DNA of 63,410 nt from Herbinix sp. (GTDB taxonomy: Bacteria; Bacillota; Clostridia; Lachnospirales; Lachnospiraceae): the NCBI GenBank assembly GCA_029256105.1, contig JAQSYO010000035.1, positions 1 to 63,410 on the forward strand. Reading direction: 5' to 3'. Below are positions 50,876 through 59,289 of this stretch, one piece after another; the stretch's first letter is position 1, and each line of letters starts with the position of its first letter. The notes under the pieces were generated by a model that was given only the letters and a program-made list of their open reading frames with translations, did no database searches and had not been told where the DNA came from. The translations under genes were made by a program, and so were the position numbers.

Positions 50876-52576
50876 ATGACGGAGGAAGAAAGAAGTAGGA
50901 TTATCAGTCAAGATTATGCTGATTTAATTATATATTATCGGAATAATCCACGAATACTAGAGGGAATACCGAATGCCGTTATCCAAATAATGAACGAGGC
51001 ATATGCTGTCCTTTATATTCCCGTTGCTCAATTTGCGAGTAGAAGAGCAGGTAATTATGGGTTTTTAATAGTACCAAATGTACTAGGGTTAGCAAGTGAA
51101 GTAGCCCTAGAGGCATCCAGCGTTAATGAGCTTCGCAATATTCCAAACTTTAACTTACGGGGTGAAGGTGTATTAATCGGTATTGTCGATACCGGGATTA
51201 ACTATTCGCTGCCGGTTTTCAAAAAGCCAGATGGAACAACAAAAATTATTTCGATTTGGGATCAAACAATTCAAAGTGAGAATTATCCGTACGATTATTA
51301 TTTTGGAACAGAATATAATTCAGCACAAATTAATCAGGCATTACAAGCCGAAAATCCTCTTGATATAGTGCCGAGCACGGATGAGAATGGTCATGGTACG
51401 ATGCTGGCAGCAGTAGCAGCTGGAACAAATATGAATCAGGAGAATTTTAATGGTGTAGCACCGGAAGCCGAGTTAATAATCGTAAAACTAAAGCAGGCAA
51501 AAGAGTATCTCATTAACTATTATTCAATTCCTGAAGGGGTAAGCTGCTTTCAGGAGAATTCTGTTATGTGGGGGGTGCAGTATTGCATTCGGGTTGCCAG
51601 ACAATTGGACCGTCCAGTTGCTATATGCATTGGAATGGGTACTTCTCTGGATGCACACGATGGTAATTCACCATTAAGCTCCTTCTTATCTTTACTGGCA
51701 GATTTTCCAAAGACAGGAGTTGTTACAGCGATTGGAAATGAAGGTAATCGGGGAAGACACTATTATGGAAAAATCGATCCGACGATTGGGAATGCTACCC
51801 TGGAATTAAATGTTGGAGAAAATGAGGGCAGCTTCTCCATGGAATTATGGGGAGATGCTCCAGGAATCTATACAATAGATATTCTATCGCCGTCCGGAGA
51901 ATATATTCCACGGATAACAGCAGGTTTAAGGGTAAGTAGAGAAATCACTTTTATATTTGAAGAGACAGTAATCTATATAGAGTATCAAACGGTAGAAGCT
52001 TTGTCAGGTGATCAAATGATTTTTATCAGGTTTCGCAACGTAACAGCAGGAATCTGGAAGTTTAATGTCTTTGGACAAGGTGATTTGGCCACAGGATTTC
52101 ATATATGGCTTCCAATGGGTGATTTTATTTCAGCGGATACCTATTTTATTCAACCCAATATTAATACTACAGTCATTTCTCCGGGATCTGCAGAAATACC
52201 ACTTACAGTAACGGCATACAATCCGGCGAATGGTACGCTTTTTGTTAACGCCAGTAGAGGGTTTACCAGGTCTAATATGATTAAACCGGAGCTTGCAGCA
52301 CCAGGCGTTAATTATTTGGCTCCTAATGTAGCAGGCGAATTTGTTAATTTTACGGGAACGGGTGTTGCAGCAGCACATACAACAGGGATAGTTGCTCTGA
52401 TTCTGGAATGGGGAGTGGTACGAGGTAACCAACTGAATATGGATACAATCGAAATAAAAAATTTTTTAATCCGAGGTGCAATTAGAACCAATAATTTAAC
52501 TTATCCAAACAGAGATTGGGGATATGGTGTTTTGAATCTCTATCATACTTTTGATGTATTACGATCTAATATTTAG
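50876..52576 (+). CDS. Subtilisin-like Csp paralogue with Ser-to-Gly change (likely pseudoprotease)
   Basis: This 566-residue protein is collinear with the preceding gene. It keeps Asp105 (GIVDTGINY) and His173 (NGHGTMLAA), but the nucleophile serine is replaced: FTGTGVAAAHTTG, with Gly496 where the neighbour has Ser496. The change is a clean GGT codon in an intact frame. It therefore probably lacks protease activity and may act as a binding or regulatory partner, as CspC and the CspA domain do in Clostridioides difficile, where CspC also has Gly at that site. The ribosome site is AGAGGTAGGG. It lies 74 bases after its active-looking paralogue. Confidence 0.9.
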   Translation: MTEEERSRIISQDYADLIIYYRNNPRILEGIPNAVIQIMNEAYAVLYIPVAQFASRRAGNYGFLIVPNVLGLASEVALEASSVNELRNIPNFNLRGEGVLIGIVDTGINYSLPVFKKPDGTTKIISIWDQTIQSENYPYDYYFGTEYNSAQINQALQAENPLDIVPSTDENGHGTMLAAVAAGTNMNQENFNGVAPEAELIIVKLKQAKEYLINYYSIPEGVSCFQENSVMWGVQYCIRVARQLDRPVAICIGMGTSLDAHDGNSPLSSFLSLLADFPKTGVVTAIGNEGNRGRHYYGKIDPTIGNATLELNVGENEGSFSMELWGDAPGIYTIDILSPSGEYIPRITAGLRVSREITFIFEETVIYIEYQTVEALSGDQMIFIRFRNVTAGIWKFNVFGQGDLATGFHIWLPMGDFISADTYFIQPNINTTVISPGSAEIPLTVTAYNPANGTLFVNASRGFTRSNMIKPELAAPGVNYLAPNVAGEFVNFTGTGVAAAHTTGIVALILEWGVVRGNQLNMDTIEIKNFLIRGAIRTNNLTYPNRDWGYGVLNLYHTFDVLRSNI

Positions 52577-52745
52577 TATATGAAACTGAAAATAAACGAT
52601 AGCAAAATAAAAAAAATGGATATAAAAAAATAAATATCTGAAATAAATGTATAAACTTTCCCATTTTACAAACAATACTATTAGGTAAAAAAAATGTAAC
52701 AACTAACTGCATAATCAAATTACGTAAAATGGAGGAAGATCATGT

Positions 52746-53294
52746 ATGAAAGCAACCGGTATTGTAAGAAGAATAGATGACCTCGGACGTGTTGTAGTTC
52801 CAAAAGAAATTAGACGTACATTAAGAATAAGAGAAGGAGATCCCTTAGAAATATTTACGGATAGAGAAGGTGAGATAATATTAAAGAAATATTCACCAAT
52901 AGGCGAATTGGGTCAATTTGCGAAGCAATATGCCGATTCTATTACGCAAACAACAGGGCATATCGTAGTAATTACAGACAAAGATCAATTCATCGCAGTA
53001 TCTGGGCCTACAAAGAAGGACTTGGTTACAAAGAGTATCAGCCATGAATTGGAAGAGGTCATTAATGAAAGAGAAAATATAGTTGCTGCTAAGGATGATA
53101 AGAATTTTGTGAGAATCATGAACGAGGATGAATCTGAGTTTATGTACCAAGTTATAACGCCTATTATTAGCGAAGGTGATGCAATTGGATCTGTTATTTT
53201 ACTGACTAAGGATACAAAGGCAAAATTTGGTGAATTAGAGATAAAACTTGCAAGTACTGCGGCTTCATTCTTAGGAAGACAGATGGAGCAGTAA
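52746..53294 (+). CDS. spoVT: Stage V sporulation protein T (AbrB-type regulator)
   Basis: The protein has 182 residues. The N-terminal AbrB/MazE swapped-hairpin DNA-binding domain is KATGIVRRIDDLGRVVVPKEIRRTLRIREGD; the C-terminal GAF-like domain spans about 60-180. Full-length similarity and the two-domain layout are those of SpoVT, the forespore regulator that tunes sigma-G genes. The ATG follows TGGAGGAAG. A possible sigma-G-type element (GTATA ... AATACTA) lies about 70-95 bases upstream, but its spacing is off. It precedes mazG, hup and yabP, as in other Clostridia. Confidence 0.95.
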   Translation: MKATGIVRRIDDLGRVVVPKEIRRTLRIREGDPLEIFTDREGEIILKKYSPIGELGQFAKQYADSITQTTGHIVVITDKDQFIAVSGPTKKDLVTKSISHELEEVINERENIVAAKDDKNFVRIMNEDESEFMYQVITPIISEGDAIGSVILLTKDTKAKFGELEIKLASTAASFLGRQMEQ

Positions 53295-53317
53295 TTAAAA
53301 CAATGAACTTGAATGGG

Positions 53318-53345
53318 AGCACTCCGGTAATAAGGAGTGCTTTTC
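53318..53345 (+). terminator. Rho-independent terminator after spoVT
   Basis: AGCACTCC (53318-53325) pairs with GGAGTGCT (53334-53341), and a short T-run follows. Confidence 0.75.
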
Positions 53346-53491
53346 CTATAAATTAAGGTATGAAGGGGATTATGATTACTTTATATACTTGAATATCGTA
53401 ATATAATGCTGTTATAATATGGTTACATAAGGTAATAATAAGATTGAAACGGATAAAGCCACTTACCGCTGGTGGAGAATGGAGGGGGAAT

Positions 53492-54274
53492 ATGCCAAAA
53501 TACAGCTTTGAAGAATTCATGGAGATCATAAGGAAGCTCAGAAGCAAAGAGGGATGTCCTTGGGATAGGGAACAAACACATGAAAGCCTGAAAACCTGCT
53601 TGATAGAGGAATGTTATGAGACGATTGAGGCAATTAACAATAAAGATAATGAGAACCTATGTGAAGAATTGGGAGATATATTGTTACAGGTAGCGCTGCA
53701 TAGTGTAATTGCAGAAGAAACACAGGAGTTTAGTGTAGATGATGTTATTACTGCAGAAGCAGAAAAGATGATACGCAGACATCCACATGTCTTTGGGGAT
53801 GTGGTTGTCAATGATTCTGAGGGTGTGATAAAGAATTGGGAAGAGATAAAGAAGAAGGAAAAGAAAGCAAATAATATTGCAGAGGAATTACTAGAGGTAC
53901 CCAAAGCACTTCCTGCAAACATCAGGGCTGAAAAAATACAACGAAAAGCAGCGAAAGCAGGAATGGATTTTGAAGGGTATAAACAGGTGCTTGAAAAGGT
54001 CTATGAAGAGCTGAAAGAACTAGAGGAATCAATTGAATTTGGGGATAAAAGCAATATTCAAGAGGAATTTGGTGATGTTATGTTCTCAGTGATTAATTTA
54101 TCTCGTTTTTTACAATTAAATGCAGAAAATTCCTTGACAAATGCTACTAATAAGTTTATAAATAGATTTGTAGATATCTTTGCTCTAGCGGAGAGTAGGG
54201 GTCAAAATCTATGCGAACTTACCCCCAGAGAACAGGATATATTATGGCGGGAAGTGAAATTATCGTTAGATTAA
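53492..54274 (+). CDS. mazG: Nucleoside triphosphate pyrophosphohydrolase
   Basis: This 260-residue two-domain MazG protein hydrolyses NTPs to NMP and pyrophosphate and helps clear non-standard nucleotides. Domain one has EGCPWDREQTHESLKTCLIEECYE with the metal-binding EExxE, then EELGDILLQ. Domain two (about 150-255) has NIQEEFGDVMFSVINLSRF. The ATG at 53492 follows TGGAGGGGG by 4 bases; an earlier TTG at 53444 is not preceded by a site. It is followed by hup and rqcP in the common clostridial order. Confidence 0.95.
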   Translation: MPKYSFEEFMEIIRKLRSKEGCPWDREQTHESLKTCLIEECYETIEAINNKDNENLCEELGDILLQVALHSVIAEETQEFSVDDVITAEAEKMIRRHPHVFGDVVVNDSEGVIKNWEEIKKKEKKANNIAEELLEVPKALPANIRAEKIQRKAAKAGMDFEGYKQVLEKVYEELKELEESIEFGDKSNIQEEFGDVMFSVINLSRFLQLNAENSLTNATNKFINRFVDIFALAESRGQNLCELTPREQDILWREVKLSLD

Positions 54275-54312
54275 AAAAAATATAACAATCACTTTAGAGG
54301 AGGAGCAAATCC

Positions 54313-54588
54313 ATGAACAAAGCAGAATTAGTTACAGCGATTGCAGAGAAAACAGAATTTTCAAAGAAGGATTCAGAGAAAGCTTTAAAGGCTTTTATTG
54401 ATGTAGTTACAGAGGAATTAACCAAAGGTGGTAAGGTACAGTTGGTTGGTTTTGGTACTTTTGAGGTATCTGAGAGACCGGCAAGAACTGGTAGAAATCC
54501 TTTAACTAAGGAAACAATTCAAATCGCTGCTTCTAAAGCACCTAAGTTCAAAGCAGGTAAAGCTTTAAAGGACGTTATCAACGCATAG
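54313..54588 (+). CDS. hup: DNA-binding protein HU
   Basis: This 91-residue small basic histone-like protein begins MNKAELVTAIAEKTEFSKKD and has VQLVGFGTFEVSERPARTGRNPLTKE, the beta-arm and the GFGTF core. It bends and compacts DNA as a dimer. AGAGGAGGAG stands 7 bases before the ATG. It is followed by a strong terminator. Confidence 0.97.
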   Translation: MNKAELVTAIAEKTEFSKKDSEKALKAFIDVVTEELTKGGKVQLVGFGTFEVSERPARTGRNPLTKETIQIAASKAPKFKAGKALKDVINA

Positions 54589-54604
54589 TAGATTGAAAAC
54601 GAAA

Positions 54605-54661
54605 GAGGCTGTTTTAAATTACCGGATCTCCTTGGGATAGGTTTTTAAAACAGCCTTTTTG
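54605..54661 (+). terminator. Rho-independent terminator after hup
   Basis: AGGCTGTTTTAAA (54606-54618) pairs with TTTAAAACAGCCT around a loop of about 27 bases, and a T-run follows to about 54660. Confidence 0.82.
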
Positions 54662-54706
54662 CTTTAAATAAATGGAGATAGCTTTTTGTTTTAGATGGAG
54701 GCTAAC

Positions 54707-54946
54707 ATGAGACTAGACAAATTTTTAAAAGTATCGAGATTAATTAAACGTCGGACCGTAGCGAATGATGCTTGCGATGCTGGCAGAGTCACCATTAACG
54801 GGAAACCGGCGAAAGCATCTGCAACGGTAAAGGTTGGAGATGTGATTGAGGTTGGATTTGGTAGTAAGGCAGTTAAGGTTGAGGTTATGGATGTACAGGA
54901 AACAACGAGGAAGGACGATGCAAAAGAGCTATATAAGTATCTTTAA
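54707..54946 (+). CDS. rqcP: S4-domain RNA-binding protein of ribosome quality control
   Basis: This 79-residue single S4 domain has MRLDKFLKVSRLIKRRTVANDACDAGRVTINGKPAK. Length and sequence match RqcP (YabO), which binds stalled 50S subunits with RqcH and helps poly-alanine tailing. The ATG at 54707 is preferred: GGAGG stands 5-6 bases upstream, and ATG 54695 lies before that site. The yabO-yabP-yabQ-divIC order is the same as in B. subtilis. Confidence 0.95.
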   Translation: MRLDKFLKVSRLIKRRTVANDACDAGRVTINGKPAKASATVKVGDVIEVGFGSKAVKVEVMDVQETTRKDDAKELYKYL

Positions 54947-55099
54947 TACAGGATCAAAGAATTAGAGTTCTAATTCTTTGATAGATGACAATTGTATCGT
55001 CATGAAGTAACGAGTCTTCTCATATACTTAAAAAGGTATATCTTGGTCTATTTATAAGACTAGTATATCATAGGTATATTATATGAGGAGGCTTTTTTA

Positions 55100-55387
55100 A
55101 TGGAAGAAAAACAACAAATTTTAAAGGGTCACAAACTAAATATTAACGCAAGAAAAAATGCATCAATTACCGGTGTTAATGATGTTTTATCCTTTGATGC
55201 AGGAGAAGTTCTTCTCCAAACGGAACAAGGGGTTTTAATGATTCGAGGAAATGAACTGCACGTTAACCGACTGACACTAGAAAAGGGTGAAGTAGATATC
55301 GATGGACGAATTGACAGCCTTACGTATTCGGAAACGGCTGGTAATGGCAAGTCTGGGGAATCCTTATTTGGCAGGCTTTTTAAATAG
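55100..55387 (+). CDS. yabP: Sporulation protein YabP
   Basis: This 95-residue YabP/YqfC family protein has HKLNINARKNASITGVNDVLSFD, LLQTEQGVLMIRGNELHV and LEKGEVDIDGRIDSLTY. YabP is needed for an early mother-cell stage of cortex and coat formation in Bacillus. GAGGAGG stands about 9 bases before the ATG. It ends 9 bases before yabQ, so the two are co-transcribed. The 153-base gap before it has AT-rich promoter-like DNA. Confidence 0.93.
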   Translation: MEEKQQILKGHKLNINARKNASITGVNDVLSFDAGEVLLQTEQGVLMIRGNELHVNRLTLEKGEVDIDGRIDSLTYSETAGNGKSGESLFGRLFK

Positions 55388-55396
55388 GAGGCCTGT

Positions 55397-56329
55397 ATGA
55401 ATCATGCAATCACAGTTGAACTTCAATTTTTTTTAAGATCCATCCTGTGGGGTGGACTTTTGTTGTTGGTTTATGACGGATTACGTATTATTCGCAGGCT
55501 CATAAAGCATGACAGCTTTTTTGTAGCAGTCGAGGATCTTATCTTTTGGGTGGCAGCCAGTTTGTTTATCTTTATTATGATGTATAAAGAGAACAACGGG
55601 ATCATCCGTGGCTTTTCTGTGATGGGTATGGCAATCGGAATGATACTATATCATTACATAGTTAGTGAACTGCTTGTGAATGCAATTACCAAATTCATTC
55701 GTACCTTATTTCGTCCGTTTGCCATTGCTTTTGGTAAGGTAAAGCGATTTATCTTATATTTAATATCAATAGCAAAGAAGATTGTGAAATTTATTTTAAG
55801 ACGATTGAAAAAGTTGAGAAAGTCAGTTAAAATAGTTTTGAGTAAACGTAAACAAAAAATGGACGTCAAGCATCAGAAACGGATGGAAAAAAAAGCACTT
55901 GAGAAAAATGAACATGAGAAAAAAGTAGCTGAAAATAAAGCAGCTAAGAATAAAATGCTTGAGAATAAAATGAATAAAAAGAATAAGAATAAATCAAATA
56001 AGAATAAAGCCATTACAGAGGATAGAGTAAATAAGAATAGAACCAATAAGAATAAAACAAATGAGAATAAAGCGGATAAGAATAGAACAAATGAGAATAA
56101 AATAGATGAGAATAAAACCACTCAGAATAACGTTGCTAAGAATAAAGCAATTGGAGATAAAGCTATTAGAAATAGAGCAGCTGAGAATAAATCTGCAGTG
56201 AATAAATCAGTAGGGATGAAATCAGAAGAGAATAAATCAACTGTGATTAATGTAATCGATAAGAAACCGGTCAAAAACTTAATAACTAACGATAAAACAC
56301 AAGAAAAAAATAAAAAAAGTAATCGGTAA
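55397..56329 (+). CDS. yabQ: Spore cortex biosynthesis protein YabQ with long Lys/Asn tail
   Basis: The protein has 310 residues. The first approximately 110 form the YabQ membrane domain (about three or four transmembrane segments; LQFFLRSILWGGLLLLVYDGLRI, DLIFWVAASLFIFIMMY). Residues about 115-155 are basic. The rest (about 155-310) is a low-complexity cytoplasmic tail dominated by Lys, Asn and Glu, with a 5-residue period (N-K-T-N-E). Most YabQ proteins are 130-220 residues, so the tail is an expansion. YabQ works in spore cortex formation. The ATG follows TAGGAGG by 7 bases. Confidence 0.88.
   Translation: MNHAITVELQFFLRSILWGGLLLLVYDGLRIIRRLIKHDSFFVAVEDLIFWVAASLFIFIMMYKENNGIIRGFSVMGMAIGMILYHYIVSELLVNAITKFIRTLFRPFAIAFGKVKRFILYLISIAKKIVKFILRRLKKLRKSVKIVLSKRKQKMDVKHQKRMEKKALEKNEHEKKVAENKAAKNKMLENKMNKKNKNKSNKNKAITEDRVNKNRTNKNKTNENKADKNRTNENKIDENKTTQNNVAKNKAIGDKAIRNRAAENKSAVNKSVGMKSEENKSTVINVIDKKPVKNLITNDKTQEKNKKSNR
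55960..56250 (+). repeat. 15-bp periodic repeat coding the YabQ Lys/Asn tail
   Basis: AATAAAACAAATGAG-like 15-bp units recur with drift over about 290 bases, in frame within yabQ. The strand is nearly free of C. This suggests growth by slippage. Confidence 0.7.
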
Positions 56330-56363
56330 TAATCAACAGTATTATTTAGGAGATGGGTTGGGT

Positions 56364-56651
56364 ATGAGAAGAAGACAAAAAAAGAGGACAGGTATTGGTG
56401 TAATTGCATTAGTCGTATTAATTCTATGCGGGATTGTATCTTATCGTAGAATTAGTTTAGTGGATGAAAGTAAAGAGGCTAAGCTTACGATTGGACGACT
56501 TGAGGCTCAAATCGAGGAGCAAAAAGAGCGTACAATCGATATAAATAACATGAAAGCTTATGTTCAATCGAAACGTTATATCGAGGATACGGCTAGAGAA
56601 AAGCTAGGTCTTGTATATAAGGATGAGTATATTTTCAAGCAGGAAAAATAA
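56364..56651 (+). CDS. divIC: Septum formation initiator family protein (DivIC/FtsB type)
   Basis: This 95-residue bitopic membrane protein has a basic N-terminus, one transmembrane helix (GVIALVVLILCGIVSY), a coiled coil (EAKLTIGRLEAQIEEQKERT) and the conserved end YIEDTAREKLGLVYKDEYIF. It joins FtsL and DivIB in the division complex. ATG 56364 is chosen; TTG 56358 in frame lies closer (5 bases) to AGGAG and cannot be excluded. It closes the yabP-yabQ-divIC group. Confidence 0.92.
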   Translation: MRRRQKKRTGIGVIALVVLILCGIVSYRRISLVDESKEAKLTIGRLEAQIEEQKERTIDINNMKAYVQSKRYIEDTAREKLGLVYKDEYIFKQEK

Positions 56652-56694
56652 ATTAAGAAATTTGATAATCTTATGTTAAAAATGAAATAAAAGA

Positions 56695-56723
56695 TTGACA
56701 ACCATCCAGAAAGCAGATATAAT
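56695..56723 (+). promoter_or_regulatory. Consensus sigma-A promoter of the tRNA gene
   Basis: TTGACA (56695-56700), exactly 17 bp, then TATAAT (56718-56723). The tRNA 5' end is 16 bases downstream. Confidence 0.85.
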
Positions 56724-56738
56724 AAATTTCGTCACTTT

Positions 56739-56812
56739 GGCGAAGTAGCTCAGCTGGCGAGAGCACGCGGTTCATACCCGCGGTGTCGGCGGTTCAAATC
56801 CGTCCTTTTCGA
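56739..56812 (+). tRNA. tRNA-Met (anticodon CAT) with a mispaired acceptor stem
   Basis: D arm GCTC/GAGC, anticodon stem CGCGG/CCGCG with loop TTCATAC (anticodon CAT), variable loop GTGTC, T arm GGCGG-TTCAAAT-CCGTC. The 5' acceptor strand is GGCGAAG, but the 3' strand reads CTTTTCG, where CTTCGCY is expected. Pairs 1:72 (G-G) and 3:70 (C-T) fail and 4:69 is G-U. CCA is not encoded (TGG instead). It could be functional with a poor stem, or a degraded or recombined pseudo-tRNA. The strong promoter suggests transcription. Confidence 0.8.
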
Positions 56813-56821
56813 TGGTATTCT

Positions 56822-56887
56822 TGTCAAAAAGTTTTGTTGTATAACGTATTTGTTTTGACAAAGATTTCATTTTACTCTGCCTATAAT
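56822..56887 (+). promoter_or_regulatory. spoIIE promoter with 21-bp spacing and Spo0A-box-like elements
   Basis: TTGACA (56855-56860) and TATAAT (56882-56887) are both consensus but 21 bp apart. TGTCAAA (56822-56828) and its reverse TTTGACA (56854-56860) resemble the Spo0A box TGTCGAA; the second overlaps the -35 box. Bacillus spoIIE and spoIIG promoters also have 21-22 bp spacing and need Spo0A. Confidence 0.65.
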
Positions 56888-56937
56888 AACAGCACAGTCA
56901 TAATTAGCAAGTAGGAAGCAGGAGGAGTAGAACGAAA

Positions 56938-59226
56938 ATGAAAGACTTTAAGAAGAGAGCTATACTAATTCATATAATTGGGTTCATTGTTGCAAGGGCA
57001 GCGTTTTTTGGTATGAACCCTTTAGCCATAGGATTTTTTACCGCATCTTATATAGGAAAGACAGGAGGGGGGTTGGCATTTGCGGTGGCATTTCTTGGAA
57101 TAGCTACGAGTATGAACTCTACACAGATCCTGAAGTATTCGCTAACCTTAATTGCGACGGTCATACTTATGGAATCTCCCCTGTTAAAGAACCGAACGAT
57201 ACCGAAACCGATTTTATATATTATTCCCTCAGTAATTCTCTGCATATTTTCCTCCATGGAGGCTACTGCAGGAGGATCGATATCCAAATATGTGCCACTC
57301 GCTGTATTGGAGGCGGTCATTGCAGTTGTTTCAGCTGTGCTTTTTAAGAATGGGATAGATTATATCATGCAGGCGGCAAAGGGCTTTAAAATGAACAATG
57401 AGCAAATGGTAAGTGTTGCGGTTATTGTTGCAGTAGCAATTTATGCAATACCTGATATACAAAGTTCGTATTTTGCTCCCGTGGAGACAGTAGTATATTT
57501 TATCATTTTATTCTTTACCTATAAATATGGTGTGGGACAAGGTACGATCACAGGAGCGGTTTGTGGCTTTGCTTTGAGCCTTCGCGGCGCACCGATAGCA
57601 GATGTTGGTGTTCTTACTATGATGGGAATTATATCAGCAATATTTAGGGAGATGGGAAGGTTTACTACAGCTGCTGTATATTTAATAACCGCATCACTGT
57701 TAAGTATAATGAATAATGGAATGGAACTTACAATTAAAGAAATCGGGGCCTTAGTCTCTGCAGTGATTATTTTCTTGTTGCTACCTAGTAGTTTGATATA
57801 TCGCGTTGATGCGGCGGGCGGGACAGGTAGACAGGAACTGCTTGCCTCTCAAAATTTAAGAAAGATAGCGAAAACTAGAATGAGGATATTCTCTGAATCT
57901 TTTTTGAAATTATCAAAAACATTGGATACAATTACAGAGCAACAGACGAAGCTAAAGCAAAAGGAGATCAATCAAATTTTTGAGGAGATATCGGAAAAAT
58001 TATGTAAAAACTGCAATAACTGTGGAGACTGTTGGGATCAAAAATTTCAACAAACATATCAAGCAACCTGTATGATGTTTGACCTTGCTGAAAAGAATGG
58101 AATTATTCGAAAGGATGATATACCAATTGATTTTCTAGATGATTGTGTCTGCATCGATGATTTTATTGCGGAAACTAATCGTGGCTTTGAAATTGCTAAG
58201 ATCAACCACATATGGCAGAGCAGAATTTCGGAGAGCAGAGAAGTGATAGCAGAACAGTTAAAGGAAGTATCTTCTGTAATTCAGTCTGTTACAGGAGATA
58301 TATATGAAGCTGCAGAGGTTTCAAGGTCGGAGGAGGAACGTGTTGCCCGTAGATTAAGATCAGAGCATATTATGACGAAAGATGTAATGATATTTGATCG
58401 TGGCGATAAACGTAAGGAAATATATCTTAGTGCAGCCTGTTCGGGTGGAAGATGTATTACTGCAAAAGAAGCAGCGCTTGTAATATCGGAAGCGATGGGG
58501 CTTAAAGTGAAGGTATCGGAGGCATCAAAATCGGTTATTAGCAAGGAATATGAGAACTTTATCTTTGTTGAAGATACCAAATTTAAAGTACTAACCGGTG
58601 TTGCCAGAGCGATGAAGGAGAATATATCCGGTGATAATTTTTCCATTCTTAAATTAGATTCAGGAGAATATATGATTGCGTTATCGGATGGGATGGGAAC
58701 TGGTAAGGATGCTGGTGAGGAGAGCGAGACAGTTATGTCTTTGCTGGAACAGATGATTGAAGCAGGTTTTAAGGCGGAGACAGCGATTAAACTAATTAAC
58801 TCCAGTTTAGTTTTGAAATCAGATAAACAGACCTTTTCTACGATTGATATGAGTATCATAAATTTATTTACGGGAATGTGTGAGTTTATCAAAATAGGAG
58901 CGGCAGCAGCCTTTATAAAAAGGGAGAATTGGGTTGAAACCATAAGTTCTACCACGTTACCAATCGGAATGTTTGGGAACGTGGACTACGATACTGTAAC
59001 AAAGAAACTATATGAAGGGGACATTATTATTCTCGTTACGGACGGTGTCTTGGACTGTATAGAAGGAGATAATAAGGAAGAATTTATGGAACAAATGATT
59101 ATGGAATTAAAAAGTCATAACCCACAGGAGATCGCTAACCGTATTTTGGATAAAACACTCTCACAAAGTAATTATGTACCAATGGATGATATGACTGTAA
59201 TTACTGCGGGAATCTGGTTAAAATAA
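56938..59226 (+). CDS. spoIIE: Stage II sporulation protein E (membrane PP2C phosphatase)
   Basis: The protein has 762 residues. The N-terminal approximately 290 residues hold about ten transmembrane segments. A regulatory domain with a Cys cluster (CKNCNNCGDCW) follows at about 300-540. The C-terminal PP2C-type phosphatase (about 545-760) has YMIALSDGMGTGKDAGEESE and IIILVTDGVLDCIEG with metal-binding aspartates. SpoIIE dephosphorylates SpoIIAA and so frees sigma-F in the forespore; it also acts at the polar septum. Length is close to the Bacillus protein (about 830). GGAGGAG stands about 8 bases before the ATG. It has its own Spo0A-type promoter and precedes tilS. Confidence 0.96.
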   Translation: MKDFKKRAILIHIIGFIVARAAFFGMNPLAIGFFTASYIGKTGGGLAFAVAFLGIATSMNSTQILKYSLTLIATVILMESPLLKNRTIPKPILYIIPSVILCIFSSMEATAGGSISKYVPLAVLEAVIAVVSAVLFKNGIDYIMQAAKGFKMNNEQMVSVAVIVAVAIYAIPDIQSSYFAPVETVVYFIILFFTYKYGVGQGTITGAVCGFALSLRGAPIADVGVLTMMGIISAIFREMGRFTTAAVYLITASLLSIMNNGMELTIKEIGALVSAVIIFLLLPSSLIYRVDAAGGTGRQELLASQNLRKIAKTRMRIFSESFLKLSKTLDTITEQQTKLKQKEINQIFEEISEKLCKNCNNCGDCWDQKFQQTYQATCMMFDLAEKNGIIRKDDIPIDFLDDCVCIDDFIAETNRGFEIAKINHIWQSRISESREVIAEQLKEVSSVIQSVTGDIYEAAEVSRSEEERVARRLRSEHIMTKDVMIFDRGDKRKEIYLSAACSGGRCITAKEAALVISEAMGLKVKVSEASKSVISKEYENFIFVEDTKFKVLTGVARAMKENISGDNFSILKLDSGEYMIALSDGMGTGKDAGEESETVMSLLEQMIEAGFKAETAIKLINSSLVLKSDKQTFSTIDMSIINLFTGMCEFIKIGAAAAFIKRENWVETISSTTLPIGMFGNVDYDTVTKKLYEGDIIILVTDGVLDCIEGDNKEEFMEQMIMELKSHNPQEIANRILDKTLSQSNYVPMDDMTVITAGIWLK

Positions 59227-59289
59227 GTATAAAAGCGAAAATGTCATTGAAATATAAAAATAAAAGGGTTAGAATACTATTGATATTTT

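Noticed and set aside
52649..52680. Sigma-G promoter of spoVT (GTATA ... AATACTA)
   Set aside because: Box matches are partial and the spacing is a few bases too long; kept only as a remark.
58281..58955. Minus-strand 224-codon frame inside spoIIE
   Set aside because: It is fully antisense to the conserved PP2C domain; the Ser/Ile/Leu-rich product is typical of a shadow frame.
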